Shown here: positions 1-5,341 of the stretch, piece by piece
Position numbering within the stretch: position 1 is the stretch's first letter
How the letters are laid out: each line of letters begins with the position of its first letter
Source: Chloroflexota bacterium
GTDB lineage: Bacteria > Chloroflexota > Anaerolineae > Thermoflexales > Thermoflexaceae
Assembly (NCBI GenBank): GCA_030550075.1
Contig: JAUQQB010000114.1
Location: 1-8,120, forward strand
Direction: 5' to 3'
Length of the DNA: 8,120 nucleotides
The notes under the pieces: generated by a model
The model's input: only the letters and a program-made list of their open reading frames with translations
Databases searched by the model: none
What the model was told of the DNA's origin: nothing
Translations under genes and position numbers: made by a program

Positions 1-24
1 GCCTTCCTTTCAGGAATCTGAGGA

Positions 25-73
25 TTGATGATTTGCTGCGTCCTCCATATTTGAGGGCGCAACAAATCATCAA
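25..73. repeat. Long imperfect palindrome, 21-bp stem with 7-nt loop
   Basis: Positions 25-45 pair with 53-73 around the loop CATATTT (46-52). The outer 11 bp (TTGATGATTTG with CAAATCATCAA) are perfect. They are followed by C36/A62, four pairs, T41/G57 and four more pairs. Both mismatches are single transitions, so each is a G-U wobble on one strand or the other. There is no T-tract on either side, and the T-rich arm is 5' on the plus strand, so it is not a textbook intrinsic terminator. It could be a REP- or MITE-like relic, a structured 3' RNA end, or a protein-binding palindrome. Confidence 0.75.
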
Positions 74-130
74 CACCATATCTGGGCTCTGACGGACAGG
101 GCTCCCCGGAAATTCCCAGAGAACCAGAGG

Positions 131-185
131 TTCTTTATTTCCCCTCCCCATGGCTCTTTGGGCCGTAGGGAGAGGAAATAAAGAG
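131..185. repeat. Second long imperfect palindrome, about 26-bp stem with 3-nt loop
   Basis: Positions 133-156 pair with 160-183 around TTT (157-159), and 132/184 extends the stem (131/185 is T-G). The 10-bp outer block CTTTATTTCC with GGAAATAAAG is perfect. CTCCC with GGGAG follows, then ATGGCTC with GGGCCGT. The four internal mismatches (143/173, 149/167, 151/165, 155/161) are all transitions. The T-rich arm is again 5' and no U-tract follows, so an ordinary terminator is unlikely. It lies 45-60 bases from the first palindrome and shares no arm sequence with it. Confidence 0.75.
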
Positions 186-242
186 AATCAGGTGATTATC
201 CGCCGAATCATGCAACAAGTCTATGGACGGGGTGCCTGCATC

Positions 243-296
243 AAGGGTTATGACCTACCGCGAACAGGCGATCTCACCGAGCCTGCAAAATCCCTT
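243..296. other. Possible nested stem structure just past the FHA gene stop
   Basis: AAGGG (243-247) can pair with CCCTT (292-296), enclosing CAGGC (265-269) with GCCTG (281-285). On the minus strand this begins six bases after the TAG stop of the FHA gene, so it could form at the 3' end of the operon transcript. The stems are short (5 bp each) and could be chance. The rest of 186-302 shows no gene that I can support. Confidence 0.25.
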
Positions 297-302
297 AAGG
301 AG

Positions 303-800
303 CTACTGGATTCCCACCCGGATGGTGATCTGTCCCAGGCGGAGCTCATCCCCGTCCCCAAGTGGCCGTGGGGAGTACGGATCCAACCGGGTGCCGTTTA
401 AATACGTCCCGTTCGTGCTGCCCAGATCCTCGATATGGAATTGATCATTCTGGAAAAAGATGCGAGCATGACGCCGGGAAACCCCGCCCTCCAACCCGCC
501 GTCGGGCGTTAGATCGACCTGGGGGAAGATCCCCCGGCCCACATCCAGCCGCCCCACCAGGACCTCTTGATCGGACCGGATCACCACACGGCGGCCGGAG
601 GTCAGCACCTGAAGCACCAGGCTCTGAGGGCCCGTGCCTACTGCTGAAGGGGATTCGGCCGGCAACTCCACTGGAATGGATACACCCTCTGGCAGCGGCT
701 CGGTGCGCAATGGCCCGCCGGTAAGCAGGTAGACCCCACATTCCGAGCAGAACAACGCGCCGACCGGATATTTCCGACCGCACAACGGACATTCAATCAT
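303..800 (-). CDS. Zinc-ribbon plus FHA-domain protein (phosphothreonine reader)
   Basis: This 165-residue protein is a compact phosphopeptide adaptor. An N-terminal zinc ribbon has two CxxC pairs (C4/C7 and C18/C21). A Pro/Glu-rich linker covers about residues 28-58, and an FHA domain fills about 62-165. FHA hallmarks are all present: GR at 83-84, SRRH at 108-111, and GSTNGT at 127-132, the last two forming the pThr-binding loops. DGDELRLG lies near the end. FHA domains bind phosphothreonine, so its likely ligands are targets or autophosphorylation sites of the kinase encoded upstream in the same cluster. There is no signal peptide or membrane segment, so it is cytosolic. Its ATG overlaps the end of the J-VWA gene by 8 bases and has its own strong ribosome site (GGAGG, 6-base spacer). 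It is the last gene of the run. The fold assignment is sure; the partner is inferred. Confidence 0.93.
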   Translation of the reverse strand: MIECPLCGRKYPVGALFCSECGVYLLTGGPLRTEPLPEGVSIPVELPAESPSAVGTGPQSLVLQVLTSGRRVVIRSDQEVLVGRLDVGRGIFPQVDLTPDGGLEGGVSRRHARIFFQNDQFHIEDLGSTNGTYLNGTRLDPYSPRPLGDGDELRLGQITIRVGIQ

Positions 801-2286
801 GATCCCCCTCCGGATTCGGCGGCGGAAGCATCAGCATCCGCGTTCTGTATTTTAAGGCGAGCTGTCGGCTTCTGGAAACCGAACGGCCCTGCAGCAGGCG
901 GGTGGCCGTCGCCAGCGCTTCCTGCGCCAGATCCTTTGCCCCCAGCTCCAGCAGGCGGGTTCCGATCTGCCGAAGCTTCTGGGCGCCCTCCACCCGTCTT
1001 CCAGCCTGGATATCCGCCCAGGCCTGCTCCTGCATTCGATAGATTATCACGCGGGAGAGCGCCTCGAGCACCGGTCCTGGGGGCGAGACCATCAGAGGCG
1101 CCTCAGGAAGCGCATAGGTCTGAACGGACAGTTCAGCCTCATCCATCTGTGGCGGGTTCCCGGAGATACGGGCCTGAGCCCTTAGCCGGGCCACCTCCAG
1201 AAAGCCTGGCTCCAGCGGCGGGAGGGCGAACTCGATCAGCACCCGGATTGGGCGAGAGGTATGCAGAGCGCCCAGATACCATCCAGAATCCTCCCGTGGC
1301 GGAACCCGAAGCTCCGGCGTGATCTGGTAAAGCGCCGTTACCAGCACATCCTCCGCGGGCTCCACCATCAGCCGCACATCCTCTGCATAACGATCTTGAA
1401 GCAAGTAAAGATGCTCCAGGAAGCGCCGGCGGATCTCCTCCGGCGAGGCGATGTAGCCCGAGATCCCCCCGCTGCGAGCGGCGATCTCATCCAGCAACGC
1501 ATCGTTCCAGTCCTCTCCGATCCCAAAGGCGCTGATCCCGATCCCGGCCTCCCGCGCCTGATCCGCCAGCGCCTGGCATCGATCCTCATCCCCATAGGTT
1601 CGACCATCGGTGAGAAGGATGAGATGGGAATGGGCACCGGCCTGGCGGGCGCGGAAGAGTTCCTGGAAACCCAGGAGCAATCCCTGGTAGATCTCGGTTC
1701 CTCCCTCCGCCGCTAACGTCCCCAGCCTCATCGAAAGCTGATGACGCTCCTCTACCGGGCTCAACGGCCAGATCACCTCCGCCCGATTGTGGAAGGCCAC
1801 CACCGCCAGACGATCACCGGGCTCCAGATGGCCTGCCAGCTCCAGCGCGGCGGTCTTCACCTGTTCCAGCCGCTCCCCTCTCATCGAGTTGCTCCGATCG
1901 ATCACCAGACAGAGATGAAGCGGCAGGCGGGAGCTCGCATGGGGACGGGAGGGCTCTATCGTGAACAACGCGTAAAGAATTTGAGATGCGGACAGAACAG
2001 GCAGGGAGGAGCGACTGAGGAGGAGATGGAACCGCAGAGAAGATCCCTGGCTCCCCCACCGGGCCTGCCATCGCCGGTCATATTCCGCCCGCTGCTCCGG
2101 ATCCGAGAGCACCGAATAGGCCTCGTGGACCAACCGGAACAGCAGGGAGGTCCCGGCCTCGGGCATGACGTCCGGGTGGACCTTCCGCACCAGCGCCCGG
2201 TAGGCTTTTCTGATCTCCTCTGCGCCCGCCGAGGGGGGGACGCCCAGGATCGCGTAGTAGTCCAGAAACTCCTCATGCGCGCTCAT
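793..2286 (-). CDS. J-domain plus von Willebrand factor A (VWA) domain protein
   Basis: The 497-residue protein starts with a J domain (about residues 8-72) that carries the diagnostic HPD at 37-39, the motif J proteins use to stimulate Hsp70 ATPase. A VWA domain (about 120-295) has an intact MIDAS metal site: DRSNS at 130-134, T197 in GGTE, and D227 in LLTDG. Residues about 300-395 look like a beta-rich domain of the kind that often follows VWA. The end (about 403-485) is helical and Arg/Ala/Leu-rich. The DnaJ glycine-rich region and zinc centre are absent, so this is a specialised J protein and not a general DnaJ. No signal peptide or membrane segment is seen. Its ATG overlaps the PP2C stop as ATGA without a clear ribosome site, which suggests translational coupling. 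A scaffold that passes phosphorylation-controlled clients to DnaK is inference. Confidence 0.94.
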   Translation of the reverse strand: MSAHEEFLDYYAILGVPPSAGAEEIRKAYRALVRKVHPDVMPEAGTSLLFRLVHEAYSVLSDPEQRAEYDRRWQARWGSQGSSLRFHLLLSRSSLPVLSASQILYALFTIEPSRPHASSRLPLHLCLVIDRSNSMRGERLEQVKTAALELAGHLEPGDRLAVVAFHNRAEVIWPLSPVEERHQLSMRLGTLAAEGGTEIYQGLLLGFQELFRARQAGAHSHLILLTDGRTYGDEDRCQALADQAREAGIGISAFGIGEDWNDALLDEIAARSGGISGYIASPEEIRRRFLEHLYLLQDRYAEDVRLMVEPAEDVLVTALYQITPELRVPPREDSGWYLGALHTSRPIRVLIEFALPPLEPGFLEVARLRAQARISGNPPQMDEAELSVQTYALPEAPLMVSPPGPVLEALSRVIIYRMQEQAWADIQAGRRVEGAQKLRQIGTRLLELGAKDLAQEALATATRLLQGRSVSRSRQLALKYRTRMLMLPPPNPEGDHD

Positions 2287-3209
2287 CGCCCGACCAGGAT
2301 CACCGAAATGTTGTCATGACCGCCCGCAGCTTTTGCTGCCTGAACCAGCCGATGACATGCCTCCTGAGGAGAGGCGCTTTCCCAAGTGATCTGCAAGATC
2401 TGGGCTTCGGGCACCTCTCCCCACAACCCATCTGTGCAGAGCATTAACCATGCATCCCGAGGAAGAGAAACGCGTCGATAGCTTGGATTCAGACGGCTGG
2501 GATGTCCCAGCGCCTGATAGAGGACATTCCGTGGAAGCCCTGCGGCCTCCTCCTCGCTCAGCCCTTTCAGCGAGATCATCCTCTGAACCAGGGAATGGTC
2601 CTCCGTGAGCTGCTCGAGCCGATCTGGCCAGACCAGATAAGCCCGGCTATCACCCACATGAATCAGATGCACACTATCCCCGATCACCAGCGCGCCTACC
2701 ACAGTCGTTCCGCCCCCTGGCACGGCCTGGAGGATCTGGGCATTAGCCGCCTGCAGAGCTTCCTCCAGCAGCTCTTTAATCGGATAGTCCGGAGCGCGAT
2801 GGGCGAGATGAGGGATCAGAAGATGAGTGGTTAGATGGCGAGCGATCTCCCGGATGGCCAGGTCGCTGGCCTGTTCGCCCCCTCGATGCCCTCCCATCCC
2901 ATCCGCGACCAGAAACAATCCTAAGGGCAGCAACCCCTGGGAGCCTTCATAAGCGATGTGCATGATCAGGATCGCATCCTCATTGCTAGGTCGAACCAAG
3001 CCCGGATCGGTGGCCCAGCCAAAACGGAGCCCTGCCGCCGGCTGGGCCGGCATGGGAGGGAGGGGCATCGTCCCTCCCTTAAGTTCCTCCGCAGATGGGG
3101 AAGGAACCCCTGACTCAGGGCTGGAAACAGTGGCATGAATGACCGTGGGCGCAGATGGAGCGTGCTTTTCGGCTTCAGGTCGCTGGAAAAGGCGCTTGAG
3201 CCATTTCAT
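2283..3209 (-). CDS. PP2C-family Ser/Thr protein phosphatase
   Basis: This is a metal-dependent (Mn/Mg) phosphatase expected to reverse the action of the kinase encoded next to it. All PP2C motifs are present: RPSNEDA (73-79), VADGMGGH (101-108), GTT (167-169), HVGDSRAY (184-191), EDHS (203-206), CTDGLW (258-263) and GGHDN (296-300). D78, D103, D260 and D299 supply the metal ligands. At 308 residues it is about 60 longer than a minimal bacterial PP2C. The extra part is N-terminal: a basic, aromatic start (MKWLKRLF) that could form an amphipathic helix, then a Pro/Ser/Ala-rich linker to about residue 58. There is no membrane-spanning segment. The ribosome site AGGAG (3222-3226) lies 12 bases before the ATG, rather far. 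A three-codon ORF (ATG at 3215-3217) sits between and ends on the start codon. Its stop overlaps the J-VWA start by 4 bases. Confidence 0.96.
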   Translation of the reverse strand: MKWLKRLFQRPEAEKHAPSAPTVIHATVSSPESGVPSPSAEELKGGTMPLPPMPAQPAAGLRFGWATDPGLVRPSNEDAILIMHIAYEGSQGLLPLGLFLVADGMGGHRGGEQASDLAIREIARHLTTHLLIPHLAHRAPDYPIKELLEEALQAANAQILQAVPGGGTTVVGALVIGDSVHLIHVGDSRAYLVWPDRLEQLTEDHSLVQRMISLKGLSEEEAAGLPRNVLYQALGHPSRLNPSYRRVSLPRDAWLMLCTDGLWGEVPEAQILQITWESASPQEACHRLVQAAKAAGGHDNISVILVGR

Positions 3210-3243
3210 TTGCTCATCGTTCTCCTGATCGGATTACTCGGAG

Positions 3244-3263
3244 GGCGCGTCTTCTGACGCGCC
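3244..3263 (-). promoter_or_regulatory. Intercistronic hairpin between kinase and PP2C genes
   Basis: GGCGCGTC (3244-3251) and GACGCGCC (3256-3263) form a perfect 8-bp GC-rich stem with a 4-nt loop, in the middle of the 90-base gap between kinase and phosphatase. No U-tract follows on the minus strand, so full intrinsic termination is not expected. Partial termination, RNA processing, or protection of the kinase mRNA 3' end would all fit. It could set different levels of kinase and phosphatase from one transcript, but that is inference. Confidence 0.5.
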
Positions 3264-3299
3264 GAGAACCGGCAGCACTCCCGCACCCCCCGAAATCCA

Positions 3300-5261
3300 C
3301 TATCCCAAGCTCAACGCATAAACCCGATAGTCCATGGATGTTAGGTAAAGAACCCCCTTCCACCAATCCGGCGCGGAGACAATCGGCCCACTGGTCTGGA
3401 AGGACCAGAGGGCATTCCCGTTCCGTGCATCCACGGCATACAGACGGCCATCGGTGGCCCCGACCAGGACCCGACCTTCCAGCACCATCGGGGGGGCGTT
3501 CACCTGCCCACCCGCCTGAAACCGCCAGATTGGATTCCCCGTCCGCGCATTTAACGCATAGAGGAAACCATCCGCCGACCCCACATAGATCACGCCTTCC
3601 GAGACCACTGGGGAGGAAAGGACTGGCTTCCCCGTGCGGAAGCGCCAGGTGGCCCATCCGGTCCGGGCATCCAGCGCGTAAACATGCCAATCCCATGACC
3701 CCACCACCACCAGCTCCTCATCCACCCACGGCGAGGCGGTCACCCCCCGGCGGGCCGCAAACTGCCAGCGGAGGCGACCCTGGAAATCCAGGGCGTATAC
3801 GCCGCCGTCCTCGCTGCCCACCACCAGAGTCTCCCCATAAAGGCCTGCCGAGGACCGAATCGGGGCACCGACCGGCATCTTCCAGACCACCCGCCCGGTG
3901 CCGAGATCCACACCGTAGAAAACCCCGTCATCGGCCCCCAGGAAGGCGAGACCGGCTGCGATCCGCGGCGTCGTATAGATCGGCCCGCCCAGCTCCACCA
4001 TCCATAAGAGCGCTCCATCCTTTGCGCGTAAGGCATAGAGCCGATGATCCAGCGAGCCTACCACCACCTGATCCTGAGCGATCGCCACTGCGCCGCCGAT
4101 GCCGCCCTCTGCTGCGAACTTCCAGAGGAGCTTCCCATCCTCTGCCGAGAGCGCATAAACGTTATGGTCGTAAGAAGTCACGAAGACCATTCCATTCGCG
4201 ATCACAGGACGGGAACGGATCTCATCCTCACATGTGAAGGTCCACTTCACCTGATACGGCGCGCTCCCGGATGGGGTCTCTCGGTGAGCCATCGGACGCG
4301 TGGGTGTCCGCATCCCCACCGCGGCCAGCAAAGCCTGTTTCATCTCCAGCGCGGACTGGAACCGGCGCTCCGGATCATATTCCAGGGCCCGCATGACCAC
4401 CTGGGCGAGAGCCTCAGGGACCGCCGGGTTAATCCGGCGAATGGGGCGCTCGTGGAAGGAGAACGGTGGCTCCAGGCGCGGGTCCTGGCGCGTCAGCAGA
4501 TGATGCAGCGTGGCCCCCAGGGCATAGATGTCCGTGCGAGGGTCCGCCACGCCCCGATATTGCTCGGGCGGGCTATAGCCTTCTGTCCCGATCATCGTCC
4601 CCCGCTGTCCGGCCTGGAACACCTTGGCGATCCCGAAATCCACCAGGAACACCCGTCCATAGGGGTCCACCATAATGTTGGATGGCTTCAAGTCCCGAAA
4701 GATAATAGGCGGCTGTTGGGAGTGAAGATAGTGAAGGACATCGCAAATCTGCACCGCCCAGTTCACCACCTCCTCCACCGGCAGCATCCCCTCGATGCGC
4801 CGCAGGAGCGTCTCCAGGTCCTGTCCTGGGATATACTCCATGACGAGGTAGCTGCGCTCGCCTTCCACAAAGTAATCGTAGATCTTGGGGATGGCCGGAT
4901 GGCTGAGAGTAGCCAGCATGGCCGCTTCCCGCTCAAAACTCTGTTGGGCGAGCGCCCGCATCCGGGGGTCCGGGATATGGCTGATCATTTCTTTGATGGC
5001 ACAGAGACGCCGCACCTGGGAGAAGCGGAGGTCCAGAGCCAAATAGACCGTGCTCATCCCTCCCGCACCGAGCACCCGCTCAATCCGATATCGTCCCTGA
5101 AGAACCTCGCCTGCTTTCAGAAGGGAGGGAGGGTGTATGGGATCCAGCCGCTGGGTTTCCATCCCGGGTTGCCTCTTTCCGGGGCCTGTCGTCCCGGATT
5201 CCATCGTGTTCCCCTTTATCATACCGGTATAGTTAATATTCTCTGACCTTACTTTGGTCAT
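3300..5261 (-). CDS. Ser/Thr protein kinase with C-terminal eight-repeat PQQ beta-propeller
   Basis: This 653-residue protein has a Hanks-type kinase domain at about residues 57-315. Visible are the Gly loop GAGGMSTVY (65-73), Lys90 in AIK, Glu112 in the C helix, FRDLKPSN (188-195, catalytic Asp190), DFG (208-210), and PPE (231-233). T222 and T226 are candidate activation-loop sites. His of the usual HRD is Phe. Residues 338-653 hold eight repeats of about 40 residues, each ending like 'YALxAxxGxxLW', typical of PQQ/BamB-like propellers. No transmembrane helix lies between the domains or elsewhere, so the propeller is cytosolic, as in Streptomyces AfsK and unlike membrane kinases such as PknD. 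I chose the ATG at 5261 for its GGAGG ribosome site (6-base spacer). An in-frame ATG at 5204 also has a good site (AAAGGGG, 6 bases) and would remove 19 poorly conserved-looking residues. It is first in the cluster. Confidence 0.96.
   Translation of the reverse strand: MTKVRSENINYTGMIKGNTMESGTTGPGKRQPGMETQRLDPIHPPSLLKAGEVLQGRYRIERVLGAGGMSTVYLALDLRFSQVRRLCAIKEMISHIPDPRMRALAQQSFEREAAMLATLSHPAIPKIYDYFVEGERSYLVMEYIPGQDLETLLRRIEGMLPVEEVVNWAVQICDVLHYLHSQQPPIIFRDLKPSNIMVDPYGRVFLVDFGIAKVFQAGQRGTMIGTEGYSPPEQYRGVADPRTDIYALGATLHHLLTRQDPRLEPPFSFHERPIRRINPAVPEALAQVVMRALEYDPERRFQSALEMKQALLAAVGMRTPTRPMAHRETPSGSAPYQVKWTFTCEDEIRSRPVIANGMVFVTSYDHNVYALSAEDGKLLWKFAAEGGIGGAVAIAQDQVVVGSLDHRLYALRAKDGALLWMVELGGPIYTTPRIAAGLAFLGADDGVFYGVDLGTGRVVWKMPVGAPIRSSAGLYGETLVVGSEDGGVYALDFQGRLRWQFAARRGVTASPWVDEELVVVGSWDWHVYALDARTGWATWRFRTGKPVLSSPVVSEGVIYVGSADGFLYALNARTGNPIWRFQAGGQVNAPPMVLEGRVLVGATDGRLYAVDARNGNALWSFQTSGPIVSAPDWWKGVLYLTSMDYRVYALSLG
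3303..4250 (-). repeat. Eight PQQ-type coding repeats (propeller blades)
   Basis: Within the kinase gene, residues 338-653 repeat every 39-41 residues. The repeats begin near residues 338, 381, 421, 461, 500, 540, 580 and 620. Seven end in a Trp (380, 420, 460, 499, 539, 579, 619); the eighth ends with the protein. Each carries a hydrophobic strand, a G-S/A-x-D turn and a Tyr/Ala-Leu strand. Eight units match the eight-bladed propellers of PQQ dehydrogenases and BamB. The repeats are diverged, so recent amplification is unlikely. Confidence 0.85.
5221..5230. promoter_or_regulatory. Perfect 10-bp palindrome ATACCGGTAT near the divergent start region
   Basis: ATACCGGTAT equals its own reverse complement. 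It lies in an unusually AT-rich stretch (about 5217-5260) at the 5' end of the kinase gene and upstream of the divergent plus-strand gene. It could be an operator half of a divergent control region. The plus-strand hexamer TATAGT (5228-5233) overlapping it resembles a -10 box for the 5315 gene, but I find no matching -35. It falls in kinase codons 11-14 if the start is 5261, or in its leader if the start is 5204. Confidence 0.3.
5244..5260. promoter_or_regulatory. Interrupted dyad TGACC-N7-GGTCA, possible operator
   Basis: TGACC (5244-5248) and GGTCA (5256-5260) form an inverted repeat centred in a 17-bp element. It overlaps the first codons of the kinase if translation starts at 5261. On the minus strand ATGACC (5256-5261), a 17-base spacer and TATTAA (5233-5238) resemble a weak sigma70-type promoter that would serve the alternative start at 5204. 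A dimeric repressor site is plausible but unproven. Confidence 0.3.
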
Positions 5262-5274
5262 CGATCCCCTCCAG

Positions 5275-5290
5275 GGTCCCCAGAGGGACC
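5275..5290. promoter_or_regulatory. Hairpin in the divergent gap
   Basis: GGTCCC (5275-5280) and GGGACC (5285-5290) make a perfect 6-bp stem with loop CAGA. It sits in the 53-base gap between the two divergent starts. It would be in the 5' leader of the plus-strand gene, just before the purine-rich ribosome site region, and directly before the kinase ribosome site on the other strand. It could be a leader hairpin or an operator. Confidence 0.35.
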
Positions 5291-5311
5291 GGAGAGGGGA
5301 AGAGGATTCCG

Positions 5312-5341
5312 ATTATGCGTTTATGGGAAGTCATTCGTCAC
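5312..5341 (-). promoter_or_regulatory. Candidate sigma70-type promoter for the kinase cluster
   Basis: On the minus strand, GTGACG (5336-5341; 4 of 6 to TTGACA), an 18-base spacer and CATAAT (5312-5317; 5 of 6 to TATAAT) precede the kinase start at 5261. The predicted leader is about 45 bases and contains the hairpin at 5275-5290 and GGAGG. The -10 covers the start codon of the divergent gene, so transcription from here would interfere with it. Hexamer matches of this quality occur by chance. Confidence 0.3.

Noticed and set aside
1..79. Minus-strand frame from ATG at 77-79 running off the left edge
   Set aside because: There is no ribosome site and only about 26 codons are visible across the palindrome, so it cannot be supported.
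3..92. Plus-strand frame open from the left edge to a TGA at 90-92, as a gene tail
   Set aside because: Only 29 codons lie across the first palindrome and no family is recognisable. Chance is likely, although the edge prevents a firm exclusion.
131..185. Classic intrinsic terminator
   Set aside because: The T-rich arm is upstream and the A-rich arm downstream on the plus strand, and no U-tract follows on either strand.
150..401. 83-codon plus-strand ORF with a possible transposase-like stretch (QVYGRG)
   Set aside because: It starts inside the second palindrome, runs antisense into the FHA gene and has no ribosome site. The short resemblance is too weak to call a transposase remnant.
3338..4237. 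299-codon plus-strand ORF antisense to the PQQ repeats
   Set aside because: It is Pro/Arg/His-rich low-complexity translation opposite clear propeller repeats.
4044..5246. 400-codon plus-strand ORF antisense to the kinase
   Set aside because: The minus frame encodes a kinase with all catalytic motifs. The plus translation is rich in His, Arg and Gln with no recognisable domain, as expected for a shadow in GC-rich DNA.
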